NCBI GenBank assembly: GCA_902614055.1
Contig: CACMJX010000001.1
Location: forward strand, 377,189 to 441,188
Source: an uncultured Pelagibacteraceae bacterium
Lineage (GTDB): Bacteria; Pseudomonadota; Alphaproteobacteria; Pelagibacterales; Pelagibacteraceae
Direction: 5' to 3'
Length of the DNA stretch: 64,000 nucleotides
Shown here piece by piece: positions 18,085 to 28,033 of this stretch. Made by a program: the position numbers and the translations under genes. Position 1 is the stretch's first letter. Every line of letters begins with the position of its first letter. The notes beneath the pieces are model-generated. The model saw only the letters and a program-made list of their open reading frames with translations. It searched no databases and was not told where the DNA came from.

Positions 18085-19078
18085 GATTAATAGATTGGTA
18101 TCAGTTGCACCTATGATGGATTGTACTGACAGGCATGAAAGATACTTTTTAAGATTGATAAGCAAAAACGTCCTTCTATACACTGAAATGGTTGTGTCTG
18201 AGGCTATTGAAAGAGGAGATAAAGAAAAATTATTATCCTTTGATCTAAGAGAAAAACCAGTCGCTTTACAATTAGGTGGCTCTACGCCAAAATTATTAGC
18301 TAATTCAGCAAAAATTGGTGAGGAATTTGGCTATGATGAAATTAATTTAAACCTAGGATGTCCAAGTAAAAAAGTTCAAAAAAATAGATTTGGCGCATGT
18401 TTAATTAAGGAGCCAAACTTAGTGGCCGATTGTTTGTCAGAAATGATTAATTCAACATCTTTACCAATTACAGTTAAAACTAGAATTGGATATGATGATG
18501 TAGAACATTACGAACATTTTTATAATTTCATAAAAACTTTAAAGGAAACTGGAGTTAAAACATTTATAATACATGCGAGAAAAGCTATGCTAGGTAAATT
18601 TACACCTAAGCAAAACCTTAATATACCTCCTTTAAAATATAATTATGTATATAAACTAAAGCAAGATTTCAAAGACCTTGAAATAATTATTAATGGTGGT
18701 GTCACTTCAGTGGAACAAGTGAAAGATCATTTAGATAAAGTGGATGGCGCAATGATTGGAAGATCAGTTTATCATTCCCCATATCTTTTAGCTGATATTG
18801 AAAAAGAGATATTTAACAATCATGACATTAAAGAACGTGAAGAAATTGTAGAGGAGTTAATTGATTATGTTAAGGCGCAAGTACAAATGGGTACAAGAGT
18901 AAATCAAGTTATGAGACATACACTAGGTTTATTCCATGGACAAACAGGTTCAAGCCACTGGAAAAGATATTTAAGTGAAAATATGTGTGTAAGAGATGCG
19001 GATGTAAAAAAAATTGATCATATTATGGATAAAGTTAGACTTTCTCCTAAATTACATTCGGCAGGTCGAATTGATTAA
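18077..19078 (+). CDS. dusA: tRNA-dihydrouridine(20/20a) synthase DusA
   Basis: A 333-residue FMN enzyme. SVAPMMDCTDRHERYFLRL at the start is the DusA-specific FMN-barrel opening, NLGCPSKKVQKNRFGACLI carries the catalytic cysteine, and TVKTRIGYDD with FIIHARKAML follow. It reduces U20/U20a in the tRNA D-loop. The 5' end overlaps the decarboxylase gene by 8 bases, and the 3' end overlaps the likely TTG start of the TauE gene. Confidence 0.93.
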   Translation: MSKINRLVSVAPMMDCTDRHERYFLRLISKNVLLYTEMVVSEAIERGDKEKLLSFDLREKPVALQLGGSTPKLLANSAKIGEEFGYDEINLNLGCPSKKVQKNRFGACLIKEPNLVADCLSEMINSTSLPITVKTRIGYDDVEHYEHFYNFIKTLKETGVKTFIIHARKAMLGKFTPKQNLNIPPLKYNYVYKLKQDFKDLEIIINGGVTSVEQVKDHLDKVDGAMIGRSVYHSPYLLADIEKEIFNNHDIKEREEIVEELIDYVKAQVQMGTRVNQVMRHTLGLFHGQTGSSHWKRYLSENMCVRDADVKKIDHIMDKVRLSPKLHSAGRID

Positions 19079-19901
19079 TACTATTCTTTCCAATCAGTAT
19101 TATCTTTTAATTTTATTAATGATTGTTACTGCATTTCCAGTAGGATTTTTTGCAGGTTATTTTGGCATAGGTGGTGGCCTAATTTCTGTACCTGTACTTT
19201 TTTTTATTTTTGAAACAGCTGATGTAGATAAATCTTATTTGATGCATCTTTCTGTAGGAACCGCTTTTTCTATTACAATTTTTACTGCTTTTGTTTCAGT
19301 AATGATTCATAGAAAACATAAAGCTGTAGATACAAATATTTTAAAAACTTATGGTCTATTTGTCATCTTTGGAGTTTTGCTTGGTACATATATGGCAGCA
19401 TTGTTAAATACAAAATCTTTAGTTTTATTTTTTGCCGTGGTTGTATATTTTTTTGGCGGATATTTATTACTAGTAAAACAGAAATTAAAAAAAAATAAAA
19501 AGTTTAAGTTTCTTCCAAAAGCAACTTTTGGTTTCATTTCCGGTTTTATATCTGCACCTATGGGTATTACAGGAGCTATGATGAATGTTCCAATCCTAAG
19601 ATATTTTGGATATCCTATAAGTAGAGCAATTGGAAGTTCAGCTGCAATTGGATTTGTAATAGCATTTATTGGATCAATTGGTTTTTTGATATCTGGTTTT
19701 TTGCTAAATGCAAATCTTCCTCTAAGTATTGGTTTTGTAAATATTCCTGCCTTTTTGATATTTATTCCAATTACATCTTTTATGGCAAGAATTGGAGCAA
19801 ATATGGTTCACACCACTGATAAAAATAAAACTCAAAGAATGTTTGGGGTATTTTTATATGTAATAGGGACTTTATTTTTAATTAGGTTTTTAGATCTTTA
19901 A
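19071..19901 (+). CDS. TauE/SafE family membrane permease (second copy)
   Basis: About 276 residues with eight membrane segments; AGYFGIGGGLISVPVLFF and the second-half GFISAPMGITGAMMNVPIL are the paired family motifs. An in-frame ATG at 19014 would need a 65-base overlap with dusA and a polar N-terminus; the TTG at 19071, 6 bases after AGG, starts just before the first helix and overlaps dusA by 8 bases, so I prefer it. Probable exporter of an inorganic or organic sulfur anion, substrate unproven. Confidence 0.75.
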   Translation: MINTILSNQYYLLILLMIVTAFPVGFFAGYFGIGGGLISVPVLFFIFETADVDKSYLMHLSVGTAFSITIFTAFVSVMIHRKHKAVDTNILKTYGLFVIFGVLLGTYMAALLNTKSLVLFFAVVVYFFGGYLLLVKQKLKKNKKFKFLPKATFGFISGFISAPMGITGAMMNVPILRYFGYPISRAIGSSAAIGFVIAFIGSIGFLISGFLLNANLPLSIGFVNIPAFLIFIPITSFMARIGANMVHTTDKNKTQRMFGVFLYVIGTLFLIRFLDL

Positions 19902-21356
19902 TCAAATCTTTTGGTCGTATTCACCTATTTTACCAGTTTTTTGCAGTAAATCGTCGATAAATTCGAAGATTTTTTTCTTTCTTTCATCAGACTTTGGACT
20001 TTCAGTAACAACTACTAGCGAAGGCTTATTAGATGAGGCTCTTATCAAACCCCAAGAGCCGTCCTTAAAAGAAAATCTTATACCATTTACTTTAAGTATG
20101 TCCTCAATTTCTTGATTATCAACTTTAACATTATTTGATTTTAAATCCTCAATTTGTTTAATTATTTCTTCAACAACTTGATATTTTTCATTATCTTCAC
20201 AAAAAGGAGCCATGGTAGGTGATTGATAGGTATTAGGTAATTCACTTATGATTTCACTCATTTTTTTATGATTATTATTTAGCAAATGACAAACTTGAAT
20301 AGCTGAATTTATACCATCATCGTATCCGTAACCTAAAGGTTTGTTGAAAAAGAAATGACCACTTTTTTCAAACCCCGCAAGTGCTTTTTCATTATTTACT
20401 TTTCTTTTGATATGGGAATGTCCTGTTTTCCAATATAGTGTTTCACACGAGTTATTTTTTAAAACATCATCTGTTGAATATAATCCAGTTGATTTAACGT
20501 CTACAACAAATTTAGATCCTTTGTGTTTTGAAGATAAATTTCTTGCAATCAATAATCCAATTTTATCTGAAAAAATTTCATTACCATTATCATCTATCAC
20601 GCCTACACGATCACCATCTCCATCAAATCCAAAACCAATATCAGCATCATTTTCTTTTACAGATTTACTTATTGCATGTAACATTTCAAGATCTTCAGGA
20701 TTAGGATTATACTTAGGAAAGGTATAGTCCAAATTGCAATCTAATTCTATTACTTCACAGCCTATTCCTCTTAATATGTCTGGTGCGAAAATTCCTGCAG
20801 TTCCATTGCCACAGGCTACTACAGCTTTAATTTTTTTCTTAATTTTATTTTTATTTATAAGATCATTTTTATAAATACTTTGAAAATTATTTATTTCTTT
20901 TTCATTTCCTGCTCCTTCAATAAACTTGTTATTTAAAGTTATATCTTTTAATTCTTTCATTTCCTCTGGTGCATGAGTTAATCCTTTCTCGATTCCCATC
21001 TTGACACCTGTCCAACCATTTTCATTATGACTTGCTGTTATCATTGCAACAGCATCACTCTCTAAATTGAATTGTGCAAAATAAACCATTGGTGATAATG
21101 CTAACCCTACATCTTCAACGTAACAACCTGTAGAGATAAGTCCTTTTTTCAAAGCTGATTTTATTTCTTCACTATAAGATCTGTAATCATGTCCGACGAT
21201 GATTCTTGGATTACTTTTATTTGTATGATTAATAACCTGAGTTCCTAAACCTTTCCCCAAATTTGTCACACCTTCTAAATTGATATTATCAGGGTACAAC
21301 CATCGCGCGTCGTACTCTCTAAAGCCAAAAGGATCAATTTTTATTGAATTATTCAT
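19902..21356 (-). CDS. Phosphomannomutase/phosphoglucomutase
   Basis: A 484-residue alpha-D-phosphohexomutase. ITASHNENGWTGVKMG contains the active-site serine that carries the phosphate, GFGFDGDGDRVGVID binds the metal, and AGFEKSGHFFFN is the sugar-recognition loop. It interconverts hexose 1- and 6-phosphates for LPS and exopolysaccharide precursors. Slightly longer than AlgC. The 3' end is flush with the convergent TauE gene (no gap). Confidence 0.9.
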   Translation of the reverse strand: MNNSIKIDPFGFREYDARWLYPDNINLEGVTNLGKGLGTQVINHTNKSNPRIIVGHDYRSYSEEIKSALKKGLISTGCYVEDVGLALSPMVYFAQFNLESDAVAMITASHNENGWTGVKMGIEKGLTHAPEEMKELKDITLNNKFIEGAGNEKEINNFQSIYKNDLINKNKIKKKIKAVVACGNGTAGIFAPDILRGIGCEVIELDCNLDYTFPKYNPNPEDLEMLHAISKSVKENDADIGFGFDGDGDRVGVIDDNGNEIFSDKIGLLIARNLSSKHKGSKFVVDVKSTGLYSTDDVLKNNSCETLYWKTGHSHIKRKVNNEKALAGFEKSGHFFFNKPLGYGYDDGINSAIQVCHLLNNNHKKMSEIISELPNTYQSPTMAPFCEDNEKYQVVEEIIKQIEDLKSNNVKVDNQEIEDILKVNGIRFSFKDGSWGLIRASSNKPSLVVVTESPKSDERKKKIFEFIDDLLQKTGKIGEYDQKI

Positions 21357-21432
21357 GTTAATATTTTTATATTTTGTTTATTTTTTTATTGATAATTTTT
21401 TTCTTAAGTTCTATAAATGTTCTATTGATTTG

Positions 21433-21479
21433 TTGGTCATATAGTATATTTACCAAACCATCATACAACATCTAGTTGT
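21433..21479 (+). promoter_or_regulatory. Candidate paired NrdR-type boxes upstream of nrdA
   Basis: Two related palindrome-like boxes, cores CATATAGT (21438-21445) and CATCTAGT (21469-21476), are exactly 31 bases apart; the second has flanking arms ACAAC and GTTGT (21465-21479). NrdR usually binds two such boxes about three helical turns apart in front of ribonucleotide reductase genes. A possible -10 TATAGT lies at 21494-21499, and the ribosome site AAGGAG lies 4 bases before the nrdA ATG. Confidence 0.45.
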
Positions 21480-21515
21480 TTTACTTAATTAAGTATAGTA
21501 CAAAAAAGGAGCTAA

Positions 21516-23453
21516 ATGAACAAGATTTTATCACAAGCTATTAGGAAAGCTGTCTCTGATTATACACCAAGTGTGAATCAAGATCCTAAAGATAAAAGAT
21601 TAGATTTATTTTCTCTCAATAGCGAAACAGAACTATTTCAAAATTCAAAAGGCATAACAATTAAAATTGATAGAAGCAGAGATGACAATTTAACTGATTT
21701 TGGAAAAGCTACTCTTAAAGATAGATATTTGGGTGCTAACGAATCTTTTCAAGATTTGTTTGCTAGAGTTGCAAGCCATTATGCTGATGACAACTTGCAC
21801 GCTCAAAGATTATATAATTACATTAGTAATCTTTGGTTCATGCCAGCAACGCCAGTTTTATCAAATGGAGGAACTACAAGAGGATTGCCAATATCTTGTT
21901 TTTTAAATGAAGCTAGCGATAGCCTAAATGGTATTCTTGATCTATGGAGTGAGAACGTTTGGCTTGCAGCACGTGGTGGTGGTATTGGAAGTTACTGGGG
22001 AAATCTTAGATCAATAGGAGAGAAAATTGGAAGAGTAGGTAAAACTTCAGGTATAATTCCTTTCATCAAAGTGATGGACTCTTTGACAATGGCAATTAGC
22101 CAAGGTTCATTAAGAAGAGGCTCAGCTGCTTGTTATATACCAATAGACCATCCAGAAATTGAAGAGTTTATTGAGATGAGAAGACCTACAGGAGGTGATC
22201 CGAATAGAAAATCATTAAATTTACATCACGGTGTTTTAGTTTCAGATGCCTTTATGAGAGCTGTCGAATTGGATGAACAATGGGGACTAAAAAGTCCAAA
22301 AGATGGAGCTGTTCAAGCAACTGTATCTGCAAGAAATTTATGGATAAGATTACTTACAGCAAGAATTGAAACAGGAGAGCCGTATATTATATTCATCGAT
22401 ACTGTTAACAGACAAATTCCTCAACATCATAAACTTGCTGGTCTTACTGTCAAAACTTCAAACCTTTGTAGTGAAATTACTCTACCCACAGGAATTGACA
22501 AGGACGGCAAAGATAGAACTGCAGTATGCTGCTTATCATCCTTAAACGTCGAAAAATACGATGATTGGAAAGATGATGAAGATTTCATAGGCGATGTGAT
22601 GAGATTTTTAGATAATGTGATGACAGATTTCATTGAAAATGCACCAGAGCAATTTAGTGATGCTACTTACTCAGCAATGAGAGAACGAAGCGTAGGATTA
22701 GGTGTGATGGGACTTCATTCTTATTATCAAAAGAAAATGATTCCAATTGAGTCTGTAATGAGCAAGGCTTGGAATAAAAAGATTTTTGAGCATATTCATA
22801 AAAATGTTGATAAGGCATCAAAAGATTTAGCTGAGGAAAGAGGACCATGTCCAGATGCTTCTGATTATGGTATAATGGAGAGATTTTCTAACAAAACTGC
22901 AATAGCCCCTACAGCTTCTATCTCAATAATATGTGGTGGAACGTCTCCGGGTGTCGAGCCAATTGCTGCTAATAGCTTTACACATAAAACTCTTTCAGGA
23001 TCTTTTAACGTACGAAATAAATATTTAAGACAACTATTAGAAAAACACGGAAAAGATACAGATGAAGTTTGGTCAAGTATTACGACTAACCAAGGATCAG
23101 TATCACATTTAGATTTTTTAACTCAAGATGAAAAAGATGTTTTTAAAACAGCTTTTGAGTTAGATCAAAGATGGCTTGTTGATTTGAGTGCAGACAGAAC
23201 ACCTCATATTTCTCAAGCTCAATCTATTAACTTATTTTTACCTGCAGATGTACATAAAAGAGATTTGCATCAAATTCACTTCCAAGCTTGGAAGAAAGGA
23301 TTGAAGAGTCTTTATTACTGTAGGTCTAAATCAATACAACGTGCTGAAAATGTTAATGATGCAAATTCAACTGACATTGCAGCAAACGTTTATAAATCCA
23401 AAGAAGAAAGTAATAACCAACAAGATTATGAGGAGTGTTTATCGTGTCAGTAG
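21516..23453 (+). CDS. nrdA: Class Ia ribonucleoside-diphosphate reductase, alpha subunit
   Basis: A 645-residue large subunit. Landmarks: LPISCFLNE with the first redox cysteine, ARGGGIGSYWGNLRSIG, TSNLCSEITLPTG with the radical-bearing Cys and catalytic Glu, AVCCLSSLNVEKY with the partner Cys, and the C-terminal ECLSCQ pair that is re-reduced by thioredoxin or glutaredoxin. No full N-terminal ATP-cone is visible, so overall allosteric activity control may be lost. Makes deoxyribonucleotides with NrdB. The 3' end overlaps nrdB by 10 bases. Confidence 0.95.
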   Translation: MNKILSQAIRKAVSDYTPSVNQDPKDKRLDLFSLNSETELFQNSKGITIKIDRSRDDNLTDFGKATLKDRYLGANESFQDLFARVASHYADDNLHAQRLYNYISNLWFMPATPVLSNGGTTRGLPISCFLNEASDSLNGILDLWSENVWLAARGGGIGSYWGNLRSIGEKIGRVGKTSGIIPFIKVMDSLTMAISQGSLRRGSAACYIPIDHPEIEEFIEMRRPTGGDPNRKSLNLHHGVLVSDAFMRAVELDEQWGLKSPKDGAVQATVSARNLWIRLLTARIETGEPYIIFIDTVNRQIPQHHKLAGLTVKTSNLCSEITLPTGIDKDGKDRTAVCCLSSLNVEKYDDWKDDEDFIGDVMRFLDNVMTDFIENAPEQFSDATYSAMRERSVGLGVMGLHSYYQKKMIPIESVMSKAWNKKIFEHIHKNVDKASKDLAEERGPCPDASDYGIMERFSNKTAIAPTASISIICGGTSPGVEPIAANSFTHKTLSGSFNVRNKYLRQLLEKHGKDTDEVWSSITTNQGSVSHLDFLTQDEKDVFKTAFELDQRWLVDLSADRTPHISQAQSINLFLPADVHKRDLHQIHFQAWKKGLKSLYYCRSKSIQRAENVNDANSTDIAANVYKSKEESNNQQDYEECLSCQ

Positions 23454-24454
23454 CAGAAAAAATTAATAAAGAAATAATTCAACCAAAAAAAAATAATGGA
23501 TTACTTGTAGGTAATCCTGTCTATAAACCTTTCAGATACCCATGGTGTTATGATGCTTGGTTAACTCAACAAAGAATTCACTGGTTGCCAGAGGAAGTGC
23601 CTCTTGGTGATGATGTCAGAGATTGGCAAAAAAATTTATCTCAGTCTGAAAAAAATTTACTTACACAAATTTTTAGATTTTTTACACAAGCTGATGTTGA
23701 AGTAAGCAACTGTTATATAAGACATTACATGAATGTGTTTAAACCAACTGAAGTGTTAATGATGATGTCATCTTTTGCTTCAATGGAAACTGTTCATATT
23801 GCAGCCTATTCACATTTGTTAGATACGATAGGGATGCCTGAGTCTGAATACTCAGCTTTCATGAAATATAAAGAAATGAAAGATAAGTATGATTACATGC
23901 AAGGCTTCGATATGAAATCTAATCATGATATAGCTAAAACAATTGCTGTATTCAGCGCATTCACAGAGGGTTTGCAGCTTTTTGCAAGTTTCGCAATTTT
24001 ACTTAATTTTCCAAGACACAATAAGATGAAGGGAATGGGACAGATAGTAACTTGGTCTGTAAGAGATGAAACTTTACATTGTAATTCTATGATCAGGCTA
24101 TTCAAAGATTTCATTAAAGAAAATCCAGAAATTTGGACGCCTCAACTAAAAAAAGAAATTTATGAAGCATGCAGAACTATTATTGAGCACGAAGATGCTT
24201 TTATAGATTTAGCTTTTGAAATGGGCCCTATGGAAGGATTAACCGCTAAAGAAGTAAAAGAATATATAAGATTTATTGCAAATAGAAGACTAGATCAATT
24301 AGGTTTAGAGCCTATTTATGGTGTTCAAAAAAATCCATTAACATGGCTTGATACTATGTTAAATGCAGTTGAACATATGAACTTTTTTGAAGGTAGGGCC
24401 ACTGAATATTCAAAAGCATCTACAAGGGGATCTTGGACAGAAGCTTTTTCTTGA
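23444..24454 (+). CDS. nrdB: Class Ia ribonucleoside-diphosphate reductase, beta subunit
   Basis: 336 residues from the GTG at 23444. The ribosome site AGGAG (23431-23435) is 8 bases before this GTG but overlaps the alternative GTG at 23435, which decides the start. The diiron ligands and radical tyrosine are in place: SMETVHIAAYSHLLD (Glu, His, Tyr), SVRDETLHCNS and IEHEDAFIDLAF. It generates the tyrosyl radical used by NrdA. Ends 2 bases before the convergent prpC. Confidence 0.94.
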   Translation: MSVAEKINKEIIQPKKNNGLLVGNPVYKPFRYPWCYDAWLTQQRIHWLPEEVPLGDDVRDWQKNLSQSEKNLLTQIFRFFTQADVEVSNCYIRHYMNVFKPTEVLMMMSSFASMETVHIAAYSHLLDTIGMPESEYSAFMKYKEMKDKYDYMQGFDMKSNHDIAKTIAVFSAFTEGLQLFASFAILLNFPRHNKMKGMGQIVTWSVRDETLHCNSMIRLFKDFIKENPEIWTPQLKKEIYEACRTIIEHEDAFIDLAFEMGPMEGLTAKEVKEYIRFIANRRLDQLGLEPIYGVQKNPLTWLDTMLNAVEHMNFFEGRATEYSKASTRGSWTEAFS

Positions 24455-24456
24455 GA

Positions 24457-25581
24457 TTATCTTTGATTTAATTGAAGAACTTTACGGTATTTGCTGCCTT
24501 TGTAACTCGCTAAAGGCCTGATTAATTTATTTGCAGCATGTTGTTCTATGATATGAGCTGACCAACCAGTGATTCTAGAAATTACAAATATTGGAGTAAA
24601 AAAGTCAGTATCAAATCCCATCAAATGATATGTTGGACCTGTAGGGTAGTCTACATTTGGGTGTATATTTTTTCTATCAATCATTACCTTTTCTACTATG
24701 TCATAAATTTTTTCAAACTTTGTATCTTTTTTGATTTTGGCTACTTTTCCAAAATATTCTCTCATTGTTGGAACTCTTGAGTCTCCACTTTTATAAACTC
24801 GATGCCCGAAGCCCATAACAACATCTTTATTGTCTAAAGCTTTATTTATCCATTTAAGTGCATTTTCAGGTTTTTTTATTTTATGCATCATATGCATGAC
24901 TTCTTCATTAGCGCCTCCATGTAAAGGCCCCTTTAAGCTTGCTATAGCACCAGTAATGGCACCATGAATATCAGACAAACTACTTGTTATAGTTCTAGCT
25001 GTAAAAGTTGAAACATTAAAACTATGTTCTGCATATAAAATTAGAGATACATCAAATGCTTTTACTATATCTTTGTTTGGGACTTTGCCAAAACACATAT
25101 GAAAAAAATTTTCGGAAAATGAGAGTTTAGCTTTTGGTGGGATAATTTTTTTTCCCTTTCTTGCTCTATAAAATGCCGCAAGTGCTACTGGTGTTTTCGC
25201 AAAAATTCTCATTACTTTTCTTATGTTTGCTTTAGGAGAGTTGTCTTTTGTTTCTTTATCTTCTAACCCCATTATACTTACTGCTGTTCTTGCAACATCC
25301 ATAGGATGAGCTTTCTTTGGAAATTTTTTTATATCATCTAATAATGTTTTAGATAATTTTCTTTCTTTTCTCTCTTCTTTTTCGAATTTTTTTAATTGTT
25401 TTTTCGTTGGCAGTTCACCATTTAGAATAAGATAAGCAACCTCTTCAAATTTACATTTTGCACATAAATCTTGTGCGGCATAACCTCTGTAAGTTAAAGA
25501 GTTGATTTCAGGCATAACTTTAGAAACTTCTGTTTCGTCAACGACTATTCCTAGCAAACCTTTTTTGATTTCATCACTCAT
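24457..25581 (-). CDS. prpC: 2-methylcitrate synthase (citrate synthase family)
   Basis: A 374-residue citrate-synthase-fold enzyme: LTYRGYAAQDLC near the start, SLKGPLHGGANEEVM and GFGHRVYKSGDSRVP hold catalytic histidines, and the C-terminal VISRITGWSAHIIEQ follows. The compact length and neighbours prpB and prpD assign it to methylcitrate synthesis from propionyl-CoA and oxaloacetate; some members also make citrate. Its start overlaps the prpB stop by one base. Confidence 0.9.
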   Translation of the reverse strand: MSDEIKKGLLGIVVDETEVSKVMPEINSLTYRGYAAQDLCAKCKFEEVAYLILNGELPTKKQLKKFEKEERKERKLSKTLLDDIKKFPKKAHPMDVARTAVSIMGLEDKETKDNSPKANIRKVMRIFAKTPVALAAFYRARKGKKIIPPKAKLSFSENFFHMCFGKVPNKDIVKAFDVSLILYAEHSFNVSTFTARTITSSLSDIHGAITGAIASLKGPLHGGANEEVMHMMHKIKKPENALKWINKALDNKDVVMGFGHRVYKSGDSRVPTMREYFGKVAKIKKDTKFEKIYDIVEKVMIDRKNIHPNVDYPTGPTYHLMGFDTDFFTPIFVISRITGWSAHIIEQHAANKLIRPLASYKGSKYRKVLQLNQR

Positions 25582-26477
25582 TACTCGTGCCCATCGGTCT
25601 TAAAATTATAAATTTTTTCGTCTAAAGAATTGTATTTCTCGTATTCCACAAGATCATATAATCTTTTCCGCGTTTGCATTTTATCAATAATATTGTTTTG
25701 ATGTCCATCAGTAAAAATGGCACGTAAACCATCCTCTACATTTTTCATCGCTAATCGCTGAGTAGAAACTGGATAAATAACAATATTGTACCCTAGACGC
25801 TCTAGTTGTTTATAATTTAGTAATTTAGATTTTCCAAACTCCGTCATATTAGCCAAAAGATAACAATCAAGGGATTTTCTAACAAATTCAAACTCTTTTT
25901 CATCTTTTAAAGCCTCTGGAAATATTACTTCGGCACCAGCATCGACATATGCCTTACACCTCTCAATCATACTATCAATTCCTTCAACACTTTTTGCATC
26001 AGATCTAGCTATAATTTTAAAATATTTGTCTTTTCTAGCACTCACACATTCTTTTATTTTTGATACCATCTTTTCTTTAGAGATAAGCTCTTTGTTATCT
26101 AAATGACCACATCTTTTTTGTTCAATTTGATCTTCTAAATGAACTGCAGCAACGCCAAATTCTTCAAATGTTTCAATAGTTTCTTTACAAGATTTGAAAC
26201 CAGTATCAATGTCAACAATTGTTGGTAGATTTGTCACTCTAGAAATTAAATAAGATCTTGTACTAACATCTTGAAGAGTTGTTAAACCTATATCTGGATA
26301 GCCTAAATCATTAGCCATTACACCACCAGACACGTAGACTGCATCATAACCGATTTCTTCTATTAACTTAGCTGTTAAAGGATTGTATGCACCAGGTACT
26401 CTTAAAATTTTATTGGATTTAAGTTTTGTATCTAGATCAATCCTTTTTTGTGTTAAATCTTTCTCAACAAAATGCAT
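25581..26477 (-). CDS. prpB: 2-methylisocitrate lyase
   Basis: A 298-residue ICL/PEP-mutase-fold enzyme. Key segments are YVSGGVMANDLGYPDIGL, PTIVDIDTGF with metal-binding Asp residues, and HLEDQIEQKRCGHLDNKEL, where KRCGH carries the catalytic Cys. It cleaves 2-methylisocitrate to pyruvate and succinate. Lies between prpD and prpC on the minus strand; the prpD stop is adjacent to its start, and it overlaps prpC by one base. Confidence 0.93.
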   Translation of the reverse strand: MHFVEKDLTQKRIDLDTKLKSNKILRVPGAYNPLTAKLIEEIGYDAVYVSGGVMANDLGYPDIGLTTLQDVSTRSYLISRVTNLPTIVDIDTGFKSCKETIETFEEFGVAAVHLEDQIEQKRCGHLDNKELISKEKMVSKIKECVSARKDKYFKIIARSDAKSVEGIDSMIERCKAYVDAGAEVIFPEALKDEKEFEFVRKSLDCYLLANMTEFGKSKLLNYKQLERLGYNIVIYPVSTQRLAMKNVEDGLRAIFTDGHQNNIIDKMQTRKRLYDLVEYEKYNSLDEKIYNFKTDGHE

Positions 26478-27980
26478 TTAAAAAATTCCTTTTTTATTAT
26501 TTTTCTTTAAATATTTTCTACTTACCTCAATATTTAATTTATTAAGACTTCCTTTTTTTAATTTTTTAAGATTTTGTACGGTTTTTATAAATCTATCACT
26601 TTCTTTTTTTGATAATATTTTATTAGTTAAAGTTAAAAATTTCTTAATATAATCTTTCCTTTGAAAAGGTCTTGCGCCAAACGGATGTGCATCAGCTCTT
26701 TCTAATTCTTCAGATATTTTTTTACCATTATTCATTGTTACAACAACTCTTGCTCCAAATGATTTCTTTTTTGGATCAGGATGATGATATTTTTTTGTCC
26801 ATTTCTTATCTTCATGGGTTGTTATTGATTTCCATATTTTAATAGTGCTTTTTTTGTTTGCTCTTGCTTTAGTATAGGATTTTATATGATGCCAATCTGC
26901 ATCCTCCAAAGCTACCGCAAAAATATACATTATTGAGTGGTCTAAAGTTTCTCTCGACGCATTAGGATCCATTTTTTGAGGGTCATTCGCACCTGTTCCG
27001 ATCACAAAATGTGTATGATGGCTAGTAAAAATATCTATTTTTTTAATATTATTTAAATCTGAAATTTTTTTATTTAATTTTTTACCTATATCAATAAGTG
27101 CTTGTGCTTGATATTCTGCTGAGTATTCTTTTGTGTATGTTTCTAGGATAGCCTTTTTAGATACATTCTTTTTTGGTAATGGAACATAATATTTTGCTTT
27201 CTTTCCATCCAATATTCTTGCAATAACACTGTCTTCGCCTTCATATATAGGACTAGGAGCACCTTCACCTCTCATTGCTCTATCAACTGCCTCTATAGCT
27301 AGTTTGCCAGCATGAGCAGGCGCATAAGCTTTCCAACTTGAAATTTCACCTTTTCTAGATTGACGAGTTGAAATACTAACATGTAGAGCTTGTTGTACGG
27401 CTTGATAAATGGTTTCCGTATTTAGTTGTAGCATTGAACCTATTCCTGCAGCAACGCTTGGTCCTAAATGCGCAATGTGATCAATTTTATGTTTATGAAG
27501 ACAAATTCCTTTTACTAAGTTTACTTGAACTTCATAAGCAGTAATAATTCCTCTTAAAAGATCAAATCCACTTTTTTTAAGTTTTTCTCCGACGGCTAAG
27601 ATTGGAGGAATGTTGTCACCTGGATGACTATAGTCAGCTGCTAAAAAAGTATCATGAAAGTCTAATTCTCTTACTGCCGTTCCATTTGCCCAAGCTGCCC
27701 ATTCAGGATCAAATTTTACTTTAGAACTAATTCCAAAAATTGTTGATCCTGACCTTCTTAAATGACCTTTAGCCATTTCTCTTGCTGATATAACTGGCTT
27801 CCTGTTTAATGAGGCAATAGCAACTGATGCATTGTCAATAATTCTATTGATAACCATATCTATTGAGTTTTTATTTAACTTTGAATTATCACTTGCAATT
27901 TCTGCAATTTTCCATGCAAGTTGTCTTTTCTTTGGAAGATATATTTTCGACGGGTATACTTTAACAGTGTTTAACAACAA
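26478..27980 (-). CDS. prpD: 2-methylcitrate dehydratase (MmgE/PrpD family)
   Basis: A 500-residue MmgE/PrpD protein: [42 protein letters not shown] and [18 protein letters not shown]. It dehydrates 2-methylcitrate on the way to 2-methylisocitrate. There is no ATG; a TTG at 27980 (with a second TTG directly after it) lies 5 bases past an AGGAG site, so translation probably starts at TTG. First gene of prpDBC, so the weak start codon may set expression of the operon. Confidence 0.88.
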   Translation of the reverse strand: MLLNTVKVYPSKIYLPKKRQLAWKIAEIASDNSKLNKNSIDMVINRIIDNASVAIASLNRKPVISAREMAKGHLRRSGSTIFGISSKVKFDPEWAAWANGTAVRELDFHDTFLAADYSHPGDNIPPILAVGEKLKKSGFDLLRGIITAYEVQVNLVKGICLHKHKIDHIAHLGPSVAAGIGSMLQLNTETIYQAVQQALHVSISTRQSRKGEISSWKAYAPAHAGKLAIEAVDRAMRGEGAPSPIYEGEDSVIARILDGKKAKYYVPLPKKNVSKKAILETYTKEYSAEYQAQALIDIGKKLNKKISDLNNIKKIDIFTSHHTHFVIGTGANDPQKMDPNASRETLDHSIMYIFAVALEDADWHHIKSYTKARANKKSTIKIWKSITTHEDKKWTKKYHHPDPKKKSFGARVVVTMNNGKKISEELERADAHPFGARPFQRKDYIKKFLTLTNKILSKKESDRFIKTVQNLKKLKKGSLNKLNIEVSRKYLKKNNKKGIF

Positions 27981-28033
27981 AATGTCTCCTAGCTTATGAT
28001 TTTGTTTTAATAGTTAAAATAAATTAATCAATA

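Noticed and set aside
23435..23443. GTG at 23435 as nrdB start
   Set aside because: It overlaps the AGGAG ribosome site; the GTG at 23444 has ideal spacing and gives a normal N-terminus.
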